Origin: Desulfosediminicola flagellatus
GTDB taxonomy: Bacteria; Desulfobacterota; Desulfobulbia; Desulfobulbales; Desulfocapsaceae
Reading direction: 5' to 3'
NCBI RefSeq assembly: GCF_005116655.2
Contig: NZ_CP050698.1
Span: 1,194,001 to 1,258,000, forward strand
Length of the DNA stretch: 64,000 nt
In this document: positions 53,831 through 62,555 of the stretch, piece by piece
How the letters are laid out: every line of letters starts with the position of its first letter
Position numbering within the stretch: position 1 is the stretch's first letter
Notes under the pieces: generated by a model
The model's input: only the letters and a program-made list of their open reading frames with translations
Databases searched by the model: none
What the model was told of the DNA's origin: nothing
Translations under genes and position numbers: made by a program

Positions 53831-54316
53831 ATGTCAAATTTCTTATCAAGTCGATCCGGTTTTAGACAATTTATGTCTATAATGCTATGTGACAATTTGT
53901 CGGTTAGGTTCAAAGCTCAAGGCAAAAGCATGTCACCATTTATTAAATGTGATGACATCGTTACCGTAAGCCCACTCGAAAATGGTGTGCCCTCTATAGG
54001 CGAAGTAATAGTGTTTTTGTCTCAAAACTCAGATTCAATCGTAATTCATCGTTTTGTGAAAAGTAGTGGCCGGTTCTATGTGACTAAGGGGGATAATCTT
54101 TTAACATTTGATAGAAGTGTTCCTTTGTCGCGAATTTTAGGGAAAATTGTCGCAATTGAAAGAGAAGGAAAGTTAATCACCTTTGGTCTTGGATGTGAAA
54201 GGATAATTATTGCATATTGTTCACGATTAAAGATCCTTAGGTTCTGTATTTCTGCTTACCTTTTCATCATCCGACTATTTATTGGTAACAAACATAATGA
54301 TAGAACAAGTATCTAA
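53831..54316 (+). CDS. S24/S26-family signal-peptidase-like serine protease
   Basis: A 161-residue protease-like protein. The nucleophile motif GKSMSP puts Ser33 in place; VIHRF supplies His73 and KGDN Asp88, so it is the Ser-His (SipW/archaeal/ER) type rather than Ser-Lys. A C-terminal hydrophobic segment (about 125-152) would anchor it in the membrane. It may remove the leader from, or help export, the modified peptide; that role is inferred from context. It lies 27 bp after the PqqD-like gene and overlaps the next gene. Confidence 0.8.
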   Translation: MSNFLSSRSGFRQFMSIMLCDNLSVRFKAQGKSMSPFIKCDDIVTVSPLENGVPSIGEVIVFLSQNSDSIVIHRFVKSSGRFYVTKGDNLLTFDRSVPLSRILGKIVAIEREGKLITFGLGCERIIIAYCSRLKILRFCISAYLFIIRLFIGNKHNDRTSI

Positions 54317-55442
54317 AGCTATAGAGATTCAGGATATCGCATTTTGGAACGATGTCATTCAAGCTAATCCGTTATTATCTTTTTCTCTTGAGCTAACAGC
54401 ACGATGTAATAACAACTGTAGACATTGTTATGTAAATTTACCTACGAATGATATTTCTTCGATAAACAGCGAACTTTCACTGGTCGAGATTAAGAGAATA
54501 GTTGATCAAGTTGTACAGCGTGGTGCATTATGGGTGCTATTGACTGGTGGGGAGCCGTTATTGAGAGATGATTTTCAAGAAATATATCTATATTTAAAAA
54601 GGAAGGGGCTTTTAGTTTCTGTCTTCACAAACGGGACGCTGTTGAATGAAGAGTATGTGAAATTGTTTCGGGATTATCCTCCTCGAGATTTGGAGTTAAC
54701 TGTTTATGGTGTTAGTCCGGAAATCTATGGAAATGTTACAGGTAAGAAGAATCACTTTGATTTATTTATAAATGGCCTTGACCTTCTGGATAAATACAAT
54801 GTTAGTTACAGGCTCAAAGCTATTGCTATGAAATCGACTTTGGACGAATTTGACAAGATCAAATCATTTTGTCAGGGGAGGACAAAAGATTATTTCTATT
54901 TTGATTACAAGTTACACCTCAGAACTGATCGCAACCAATTACGAAATCAACTTATCATAGAAGAGCGGCTCAGCACCAAAGAAATACTTAAGTTGGAAGC
55001 TGACGATCCAGCAAGGTCTAAAGCACTCGCTAAAAATTGTGACAACTTGATTGGTAATAAAACATATAAAAAGGAAGATGGACAGTCTCTTTTCCGATGT
55101 GCTATTGGCAATGGGAGTATGTACATCTCGTCCGATGGAAGCTTGCGGTTATGCCAATCATTGACTCATGATAAATTTGTGTATGATCTAAAGCAAGGCA
55201 CACTAGAGAGTGCTTTAAAAACGTTGGTTCCTAAAATAACAGAAAGCAGATCTGATTCTCCAGAGTATTCTCAGCGTTGTGGTACATGTAATTACCTGAA
55301 TCTTTGCATGTGGTGCCCTGCTCATGCATATCTGGAATGTGGAAGGCTGGATGAAATGGTTGATTATTTTTGTGAACTGGCACATGAACACGCAGGTCAG
55401 TTGCTGGAAAATACCAGAGATAGAAATTCTTTAATTGAATGA
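54297..55442 (+). CDS. radical SAM/SPASM peptide maturase 1
   Basis: A 381-residue radical SAM enzyme. CNNNCRHC holds the cluster ligands Cys37, 41 and 44; GGEP is at 84-87. The C-terminal SPASM domain has the full Cys set: FRCAIGNG, LRLCQSL, CGTCNYLNLCMWC and a final FCELAHEH, implying auxiliary [4Fe-4S] clusters. This architecture installs C-S, C-C or ether crosslinks, or epimerises, in RiPPs. ATG 54297 overlaps the protease gene by 20 bp; a TTG at 54282 is also possible. Confidence 0.88.
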   Translation: MIEQVSKAIEIQDIAFWNDVIQANPLLSFSLELTARCNNNCRHCYVNLPTNDISSINSELSLVEIKRIVDQVVQRGALWVLLTGGEPLLRDDFQEIYLYLKRKGLLVSVFTNGTLLNEEYVKLFRDYPPRDLELTVYGVSPEIYGNVTGKKNHFDLFINGLDLLDKYNVSYRLKAIAMKSTLDEFDKIKSFCQGRTKDYFYFDYKLHLRTDRNQLRNQLIIEERLSTKEILKLEADDPARSKALAKNCDNLIGNKTYKKEDGQSLFRCAIGNGSMYISSDGSLRLCQSLTHDKFVYDLKQGTLESALKTLVPKITESRSDSPEYSQRCGTCNYLNLCMWCPAHAYLECGRLDEMVDYFCELAHEHAGQLLENTRDRNSLIE

Positions 55443-55582
55443 AAAATATTTCGTGCTGTCGGGAAGGGGATATTTGCTGGTGATCCTGTAGTTGATTGGA
55501 GCAACGTGGTTTAGTTGTTTAAATCAAATATGGTAAACTAAAACAATTAGATGGGTTATTTTAGCTTTTTAAAAAATATATT

Positions 55583-57550
55583 ATGACGAATTATGTCAAA
55601 AAACAAGTGCGTGATTATGCTTCACACTTGATCCCCAGAGGAAGTCTCGATCTTACATACAGATGCAATAATAATTGCTTACATTGTTGGCTCCGGTTGC
55701 CTGTAGATGCTGTTGAAAAGTATGATGAGCTATCTACAGAAGAAATAATTGCAGTTATTGATAAAGGCAGGATGGAAGGATGTAGGCATTGGGCCCTATC
55801 TGGGGGTGAACCAATGCTACGAAATGATTTTGCGGATATCCTCCAATATATTCTTGATTATAATTACACATACTCTGTTAATACCAATGGCACCCTAATT
55901 ACGAGCCAGATTGCTGATCTTCTTAAAGCGAAAGGGGCCAAAATGGTTTCAATGTATGGTCCTGATGCACATATCCACGATCAAATCACTCAGAATCCGG
56001 GATCATTTGATCAATTTATCCGTGGGTGTCGATACCTGAAAGAGGCTGGTGCAAATTTCATAGTTCAGTTAGTTCCTATGCAATCAAATAAGCATGTGTT
56101 CAAGGAAATGAACGACCTCGCTTATAAACTGAGCAATAGGGTTAGAATAGGGGCGACATGGCTTAATCTGACTGCAGATGGTGATATAGCTAAAAATAAG
56201 ATAATCTGTGCACAGAGATTAGATGCAGAAGAAATCGTGGGTTACGTCAAGCCTGATGTTGCAGGAAAGAGAAGTGCTGGTATTGACAAAATCTCAGATT
56301 GTGTGAGAGATCAAGAAACGCTGTTTGGCCATTGTATCGAGAAAAGGAATAAATTCCATATTGATGCTTATGGCAAAGTATCGTTCTGTGGTTTCATTAA
56401 AGATCCTTCTTTACGATACGATATTAAAAATGGAACTTTCAACGAGTATTGGAACTCATTTTTACCTCTCGTGGGCCACTCATTACCTGTGATCGAGGAA
56501 TACCTTAATGGGTGCGGTAAATGTACCAAGAGAGAACTTTGTCGTTGGTGTCCTGCATATGCATATTTGGAACATCGAAATGTACATCGCAAAATTGATT
56601 ACCTATGTGAATTAACGGAAAAATTTGAAAGTGTCAGATTGAATTTGCAGGTGGGGAAGGAAAAAACGTTTCAGGTTGCTGGCATTGGAGTTTTGGTCAA
56701 ATCCGATTCGCCCTTCCACGATATGATATTCTCTCCCAAATTGGAAAATTTTCTGTCTGAAGATGCCGGGGTAGATACCGTCCTGCTAGCCCATCATGTA
56801 ATAAACAGTCATTGCGACAATGATATTATTCTTCAATCTGGTAAAAAACTTTATTCCCACCCTGGACTGGAAGTGCGCAAGGTTAGGGATAAAATAGTTT
56901 ATGTTAAGAAAAATTCAGAGGATGGTGAGTCTAACCTGGATGAATATGCTGTCTTTAATGAAGACTACAGCAAAGGGGATGTCTACCACAACAGCGATAA
57001 GATTCGTAGTACAGAAATTTTGGAATCATTGACAGGGATACTCAAAGATGAAATCCTTTTTGGCCAGTTGCTGGCTGCCCGTAATGGGTGTGTATTTCAT
57101 TCTAGTGGCTTGAATTGTAATGGAAAAGGATACTTGTTTATAGGTCACTCTGGAGCCGGAAAAAGTACGATTTTAAAATTATTTAAAAATCGTTATACAG
57201 ATATTCTTTCTGAAGACAGGGTAATCGTAAAAAAATCTTATGGCGGCTATCGTCTTTATGGTACTTGGTTTCATGAATTCACTCAAAATCCTTTTCCTGG
57301 CCCTGTGGAGTTGAGCGGGGTGTTTTTCCTTAATCAGGCAGACAGCAATTATCTTTCCCGCATTCAGAAAAACTCTCTTATTATAAGGAGTCTACTTCCA
57401 TGTGTCATTCGTCCGTTGGAGAGTGCTGTGTGGTGGGAGAACATCCTTTTGTTGTTATCTGATATTGCGCAAACTGTCCCCTGCTACGATCTCTATTTTG
57501 ATAAGAGCGGTAGTATCGTTTCTCATGTTGAAGGTCTGAAAAACCCTTAA
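55583..57550 (+). CDS. radical SAM/SPASM maturase 2 fused to an HPr-kinase-like P-loop domain
   Basis: A 655-residue two-part protein. Residues 1-360 form a radical SAM/SPASM unit: Cys28, 32 and 35 in CNNNCLHC, GGEP at 74-77, then GHCIEKRNKFHIDAYGKVSF and CGKCTKRELCRWC. After a linker of about 100 residues, 500-655 resemble HPr kinase/phosphorylase-like proteins of peptide clusters: HSSGLNCNGKGYLFIGHSGA leading into the Walker A GHSGAGKST (521-529) and ILSEDRVIV. The fusion joins two functions usually carried on separate genes. It lies 140 bp after maturase 1. Confidence 0.87.
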   Translation: MTNYVKKQVRDYASHLIPRGSLDLTYRCNNNCLHCWLRLPVDAVEKYDELSTEEIIAVIDKGRMEGCRHWALSGGEPMLRNDFADILQYILDYNYTYSVNTNGTLITSQIADLLKAKGAKMVSMYGPDAHIHDQITQNPGSFDQFIRGCRYLKEAGANFIVQLVPMQSNKHVFKEMNDLAYKLSNRVRIGATWLNLTADGDIAKNKIICAQRLDAEEIVGYVKPDVAGKRSAGIDKISDCVRDQETLFGHCIEKRNKFHIDAYGKVSFCGFIKDPSLRYDIKNGTFNEYWNSFLPLVGHSLPVIEEYLNGCGKCTKRELCRWCPAYAYLEHRNVHRKIDYLCELTEKFESVRLNLQVGKEKTFQVAGIGVLVKSDSPFHDMIFSPKLENFLSEDAGVDTVLLAHHVINSHCDNDIILQSGKKLYSHPGLEVRKVRDKIVYVKKNSEDGESNLDEYAVFNEDYSKGDVYHNSDKIRSTEILESLTGILKDEILFGQLLAARNGCVFHSSGLNCNGKGYLFIGHSGAGKSTILKLFKNRYTDILSEDRVIVKKSYGGYRLYGTWFHEFTQNPFPGPVELSGVFFLNQADSNYLSRIQKNSLIIRSLLPCVIRPLESAVWWENILLLLSDIAQTVPCYDLYFDKSGSIVSHVEGLKNP

Positions 57551-57661
57551 TTCACTTACAATAAATTGAATATAGTTGCTATTTATGTGAATGAGTTGGA
57601 CGAATAAAATCCTCTTTGATATGTTTCTATTCATAATTATTTTAAGGTGTAGGGCACGAAA

Positions 57662-58849
57662 ATGAGTATAGACAAATATTATTCTCAGACAAGTATGGGG
57701 GAAATTTATTCCTCACGAATGAAAAATGTAGATTTGCCCAGCCTTAAAATTGAACTAACTCAACGGTGCAACAACCGATGTATTCATTGCTACAATAATT
57801 TAGCTGCTGAAAATAAGGAGCTTGAGAATAAAGAGTTACCTACTTCTGAATTTCGAAATATTATTTTTGAGGCCGTTGAGTTGGGTTGCATGTCGATACT
57901 CTTTACCGGGGGGGAGCCTTTACTCAGATCAGATTTCCTGGACCTCTATATTTTTTCGAGACGATTAGGATTGTCGGTTACGATTTTCACAAATGCTACT
58001 CTTATAACTCAAGATCACATATCACTTTTCTCTAAAGTACCTCCCCTAAATCCAATCGAGGTTACCTTGTATGGAATGACAAAGGGTACATATGAAGAGG
58101 TCAGCCGGATACCAGGATCTTACGATGCTGCAATAAAAGGTATTAAGTTGCTGGCAGAGGCATGTATTCCATTCATAATCAAAGGTGCTTTTGTTGGGAA
58201 TAATAGAAATGAAATTCCTGAATTTGATTCTTGGGTATCCTCATTGGGACATATGAACGGTGCTCTACCTACTTTTTCCATATTTTTCGACTTGCGAGTT
58301 AGAAGAGATAGTGAGTCCAAAAATAGTCGAATAGAAAGCTTAAGACCTGCCGCTAAGCAGGCTTTAGAATTCCTTACGCGCAATGAAGATGAATTTTTAG
58401 CGGAAATAAAAAGCTTTTGTTCGCAATTTGCCACACCTCCAGGGCTGAAGCTTTTAGGTTGTGAGGCTGGTTCAAAGAGCATTTCAGTCGATCCTTATGG
58501 GATGGGTTATCCCTGTCTTCTTCTGCGTCATCCCGATTTTTCATATGATCTTTTGAAGGGGTCGCTAAAATGTGCACTTGACCAGTTTAAATTTAAGGCT
58601 GCTGAAATGAGTGCTCAACCAGGGAGTGAATATGATCAGCGATGTGCAAAGTGTTTTCTTAAAAGTCTCTGTCAGCAGTGCCCTGCACGTTCGTGGATAG
58701 AGCATGGCACACTGGACAGTCCGGTTGAATATCATTGCCAGATAACTCATGCTCAAGCTGTATACCTGGGGTTAATAACTGAGGGAGAAAAATTATGGGA
58801 GGTACCTGACTGGAAGACAAGGTTATCTACCTTTATTGAGAAGAGTTAG
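57662..58849 (+). CDS. radical SAM/SPASM peptide maturase 3
   Basis: A 395-residue paralogue of maturases 1 and 2. The cluster Cys 36, 40 and 43 are in CNNRCIHC and GGEP is at 83-86. The SPASM Cys are in GCEAGSKSISVDPYGMGYPC and CAKCFLKSLCQQC, with a final YHCQITHA. It lies 111 bp after the fused gene and is the last of the cluster. Three related but diverged enzymes suggest three different steps or a stepwise series on one peptide. Confidence 0.88.
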   Translation: MSIDKYYSQTSMGEIYSSRMKNVDLPSLKIELTQRCNNRCIHCYNNLAAENKELENKELPTSEFRNIIFEAVELGCMSILFTGGEPLLRSDFLDLYIFSRRLGLSVTIFTNATLITQDHISLFSKVPPLNPIEVTLYGMTKGTYEEVSRIPGSYDAAIKGIKLLAEACIPFIIKGAFVGNNRNEIPEFDSWVSSLGHMNGALPTFSIFFDLRVRRDSESKNSRIESLRPAAKQALEFLTRNEDEFLAEIKSFCSQFATPPGLKLLGCEAGSKSISVDPYGMGYPCLLLRHPDFSYDLLKGSLKCALDQFKFKAAEMSAQPGSEYDQRCAKCFLKSLCQQCPARSWIEHGTLDSPVEYHCQITHAQAVYLGLITEGEKLWEVPDWKTRLSTFIEKS

Positions 58850-58959
58850 TCAACAGGGGTTAAAAAGTAAATCGAGGGTTCTTCTCATCGTCAATATAAC
58901 TTAGGGTTGTCTCTAAGAGGGAGTCCGGGAATGGACCTTTCACCTCCAACAAATCATGA

Positions 58960-59474
58960 CCTGGTCAAGTAAAAATGGACACTTTTCTTAGGCTGCCATC
59001 TTCAACTCCATCATCTTCTCAAAATCATTTGGGCTGAGATAGCCAAGATGCGAATGGTGTCTCCTGCAGTTGTAAAACATCTCAATGTAATAAACGTTAT
59101 CCATTCTGGCTGTTTCCCTGGTGTGATAGAGTGAATCAAGTACTCTTTCTGTTCTCAAACTCCTAAAGAAACTTTCGGCATAACTATTATCCCAACAATG
59201 GCCCTCTCGGAGTTTTCGCTTACCGGGCCCATGCTGCTTGTCAGTCGGTTGTAGGAAGTCTTTACTTTGCAGTACTGGCTGCCACGATCTGAATGAAAAA
59301 TAAGGCCTGCTGAAGGCCTACGACGCCATATTGCCATTTGCAATGCATTAATAACAATGTCTTTTGTCATGCGACTTTTCAGGGGCCAACCCACAACCTG
59401 ACGGGAATATAAGTCTATAACGACTGCAAGATACAGCCAGTCCTCTGTAGCCCAAATATATGTGATATCAGAAG
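58960..59474 (-). mobile_element. IS3-family remnant B, truncated and frameshifted orfB
   Basis: The left end CCTGGTCAAGTAAAAATGG at 58960 matches remnant A. On the minus strand orfB reads [20 protein letters not shown], then FHSDRGSQY, shifts frame near 59229, and goes on as [20 protein letters not shown] to YYIEMFYNCRRHHSHLGYLS and the stop at 58988. The 5' half of the element is missing, replaced by another IS3 copy whose end abuts at 59475. Confidence 0.85.
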
Positions 59475-59507
59475 TGGTCCCGCTTTTAGGGCCACCACTT
59501 GACTTTT

Positions 59508-60218
59508 TCAAGCCGCTTTCCTTAGTTGCTCGTAGTAAATCTCATTAGGCGTCGCATATGATAAACTCTCATGTGGTCTCACTGCATTATATTTTTGAAT
59601 CTAACCGGAAATCCCTTTGCCTAATACTCTTGGGTTCTCATATGATTTCAAATAGATGTCTTCGTACTTGATAGTTCTCCAGAAGCGCTCGATCATTACA
59701 TTATCAATCCATCTGCCCTTTCCATCCATACTGATGGTTACCCCATACTCTTTGAGCTGCGAAATCCATTTTTTAGAGGTGAACTGGCCCCCTTGATCTG
59801 TGTTGAATATCTCAGGTTTATCATGTCTACTTACAGCACGATTCAGGCAGTGTAGGCAGAATTCCGTATCAAGCGTTGTGGATATTTCCCAGTCTACGAT
59901 TTTTATTGAATACCAATCAATAATGGCAAAGAGATAGACAAAGCCCTTTCTCATCGGAACATAAGTGATATCAGCTGCCCATACCTGGTTTGGTCTAACA
60001 ATTGGTAAATTTCGCAACAGATATGGATATATTTGTGACGAGATCCCTCGAATCGTTGTCTGTTTTGGTGGATAAATTGCCTTAATACTCATGAGGCGCA
60101 TAAGACGCTGTACTCGTTTTCGGCCAATCCTCATCCCCGTTGCTCGGCAAAGATACTTACTCATTCGACAAGTGCCAGCTGACGGGTCTTTCAAGTGGTA
60201 CTTGTCGATTAAGCCCAT
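59508..60218 (-). pseudogene. IS3-family transposase OrfB, interrupted by a stop
   Basis: The DDE catalytic residues are visible: Asp in VWAADITYVP, Asp in FNTDQGGQFTS and Glu in MIERFWRTIKYED. Reading goes through an in-frame TAG at 59601-59603 and continues [20 protein letters not shown] to the natural stop at 59508. A functional protein is therefore unlikely without readthrough. Confidence 0.85.
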
Positions 60219-60325
60219 GAGATGAAGATTATTGGTAGACTCTGATTTGGGATAGTAATAGAGCCTTGATCAATGTATATGGAGCAACTCACATAGCCGT
60301 CTAATGCTCAGTTGGGAATTCCAAT

Positions 60326-60613
60326 CTACTTGTTTAGCCCTTTCAGCGGAATCCCCAACTGCTTGCACATTTTTTCGAGAAAATCCATCTCCATTGTAAG
60401 CTGACCTACTTTGCGTTCCAATTGATCTTTTTCTTTATCACTGTAATGATCAGCATTATCGGACTTGCTGGCAAAAAGATCAGGCATACGCTCAAGTAGT
60501 TCAGTCTTCCATTTGCCGACCATTATAAGGTGAGTTTCAAATTCCTTTACTATTTCACTCTGGCCATAAACTCTGCAGTATGTTTGCGTCTTTTCCTTTT
60601 CATAGTTTCTCAA
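60326..60613 (-). CDS. IS3-family OrfA (probably degenerate)
   Basis: A 95-residue N-terminal transposase part. QSEIVKEFETHLIMVGKWK resembles the end of the HTH, and LERKVGQLTMEMDFLEKMCK is the leucine-zipper-like end typical of IS3 OrfA. The N-terminal HTH looks shortened. The 107-bp gap to orfB, instead of an overlap allowing -1 frameshifting, suggests decay. Confidence 0.75.
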   Translation of the reverse strand: MRNYEKEKTQTYCRVYGQSEIVKEFETHLIMVGKWKTELLERMPDLFASKSDNADHYSDKEKDQLERKVGQLTMEMDFLEKMCKQLGIPLKGLNK

Positions 60614-60676
60614 TTTAGCATGATTAAGGAACTGCTGGAAACTAAACTTAAGGGATGGTCCGAAATATTGGGACCG

Positions 60677-61278
60677 TCTCTGTATGACATGGGTCGGTAC
60701 TCATCTAGTGACTACCACCCTAAGAAAAATTGCCAAGCGGAGCTTTAGTGGTAATCAGAAAAAGAATTGATTGATAAGTTTTGATATGGCATTTTCACAA
60801 GCTTATGTAGAAGTAATTACTATTTCAAAAAAGCATCAATAAAATTAGAGTAATATTTTACCTAAAAAACAAATAAAAAAACATGTGGGTTGTAAATGTT
60901 AGGTGTTCTTGGAGCGGGTTTGAGATTCTTTAAAACCCTCAAGTACTTATATTAGGAAGGAGGGCATTGTTGCTAGAATTTATAAAAATATATCAAGGTT
61001 AATCTTGAGCGAAAATTGGTAGATATACCTATTTACTTTCAAGTGTCTTTGCTGTCTAGTGTTGACAAATCGTGGTATTTAAAAGGTGTGTAAGCATGGC
61101 ATTTGGTGGGGTCCTCTAGGCGTTATCCTGTCGTTTTCACCTACAAAATATTTAAAAAAAAGAAGCCATTTACTTTTCTTTTCGGCTAATATCTTTTGGT
61201 GCCTCGATCTGATGGCCTATGATTTGTAGCAGCATTCACCTGAACGTATACCTGAAAACTCTTGGGTAGTGTAGGACA
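60677..61278. other. 602-bp AT-rich gap upstream of the epimerase gene
   Basis: No gene recognised. Near 60709-60758 a short inverted pair (GACTACCACCCTAAG and CTTTAGTGGTAATC) resembles the ends of the MITE-like family without its interior, possibly an internally deleted copy. The rest shows nothing I can support. Confidence 0.45.
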
Positions 61279-62310
61279 ATGACAACAACATACGATCATA
61301 TAAAAAAGCATCTTTCCAATACTCCCGGAACATGGCTTGTCACCGGAGTTGCTGGTTTTATTGGTTCAAATCTGCTTGAGACGTTGTTAAAGCTCGATCA
61401 AAAGGTTGTTGGTCTCGATAATTTTTCTACCGGTCATCAACACAATCTTGATGAAGTTGAATCGTTGGTGAATGAAGAGCAGTGGAAGCAGTTTGCATTT
61501 ATCAACGGTGATATACGTAATATTGATACATGCAGACAAGCTTGTCAGGATGTCGATTACGTTCTCCATCAGGCTGCTTTGGGGTCGGTACCCCGGTCTA
61601 TTGAAGATCCTATAACTACCAATGAAAATAATATATCCGGCTTTTTGAATATGCTGGTGGCCGCAAAAGATGCCGAAGTGAAGAGGTTTGTCTATGCTGC
61701 CTCAAGCTCAACCTATGGCGATCATCCGGATCTTCCTAAGATAGAAGGGAATATAGGCAACCCGCTCTCACCATATGCTGTAACCAAGCTGGTAAATGAA
61801 CTCTATACCGAAGTTTTCTCTAAGACATATGGTTTTCGGGCTATCGGCCTCAGATATTTCAATATCTTCGGACAACGGCAAGACCCGAATGGCGCTTATG
61901 CCGCGGTAATTCCTAAATGGTTTGCAGGTCTGATCAAAAACGAACCTGTTTTTATCAACGGTGATGGCGAAACAAGCAGAGATTTTTGTTTCATCGAAAA
62001 CTGCGTCCAGGCAAATATTATGGCCGCAACAGTCACAGATGAGGCCGCAACAAACCAGGTCTATAATGTTGCCTTCGGTGAAAGAACAAGTTTGAACGAA
62101 CTTTATACCTTGATTCAGGAGCGCGTCGTAGGCACAAACCCTGCTGCCAAAGACGCGGCACCACAGTACCGTGATTTCAGAGCAGGTGATGTCCGCCATT
62201 CACTCGCAGATATTTCCAAAGCCACAAACCTCATCGGATATAAACCAGAGTACTCAGTAAAAAGTGGTTTAGACAAAGCCGCTGAATGGTATCTGGCGAA
62301 TTTGAAGTAA
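61279..62310 (+). CDS. NAD-dependent UDP-GlcNAc/GalNAc-type 4-epimerase (WbpP/TviC-like)
   Basis: Extended-SDR sugar-nucleotide epimerase of 343 residues. Cofactor motif [14 protein letters not shown], catalytic Ser in [14 protein letters not shown] and Tyr-Lys in [33 protein letters not shown] is characteristic of the WbpP/TviC branch that acts on N-acetylated UDP-hexoses. It probably serves O-antigen or capsule synthesis with gmd/fcl. Substrate choice is inferred by family. Confidence 0.88.
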   Translation: MTTTYDHIKKHLSNTPGTWLVTGVAGFIGSNLLETLLKLDQKVVGLDNFSTGHQHNLDEVESLVNEEQWKQFAFINGDIRNIDTCRQACQDVDYVLHQAALGSVPRSIEDPITTNENNISGFLNMLVAAKDAEVKRFVYAASSSTYGDHPDLPKIEGNIGNPLSPYAVTKLVNELYTEVFSKTYGFRAIGLRYFNIFGQRQDPNGAYAAVIPKWFAGLIKNEPVFINGDGETSRDFCFIENCVQANIMAATVTDEAATNQVYNVAFGERTSLNELYTLIQERVVGTNPAAKDAAPQYRDFRAGDVRHSLADISKATNLIGYKPEYSVKSGLDKAAEWYLANLK

Positions 62311-62470
62311 TATTGATTTGTTAAGTAGACAGTTAGTGTGATGAATTGAATAATAGGTTTGGTAGGCAGATTATTACTACCTGAAAATATAAATAACATA
62401 AATTGCCCGAGAGATTATAGAGCCTCCAAGTAGAGTAAAGTTGAAGTCGAGTTAGAGCAGTTGTAGTTTA

Positions 62471-62500
62471 CCTCTCCCCCTAACGCCTCACTCCTCACTC
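62471..62500 (+). repeat. CTCACTCC/TAACGCC repeat tract
   Basis: CTCCCCCTAACGCCTCACTC followed by CTCACTC, about 60 bp upstream of the beta-CASP gene. It is the same unit type as in the MITE elements, here without recognisable MITE ends. Confidence 0.65.
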
Positions 62501-62555
62501 TGTTGCTCCCGTTTTATTCAAATATACGAGTTAGTCTTCAATACTAAATGACCCA

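Larger units (their letters stand above)
59475..60676 (-). mobile_element. IS3-family element C (different IS), nearly full length
   Basis: Imperfect inverted ends: GGTCCCGCTTTTAGGGCCAC from 59477 and, on the opposite strand from 60675, GGTCCCAATATTTCGGACCA. It contains orfA (60326-60613) and orfB (59508-60218). No target duplication is evident, and its left end cuts remnant B, so it either inserted into B with later deletion or recombined. It is inactive because orfB has an in-frame stop. Confidence 0.82.
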
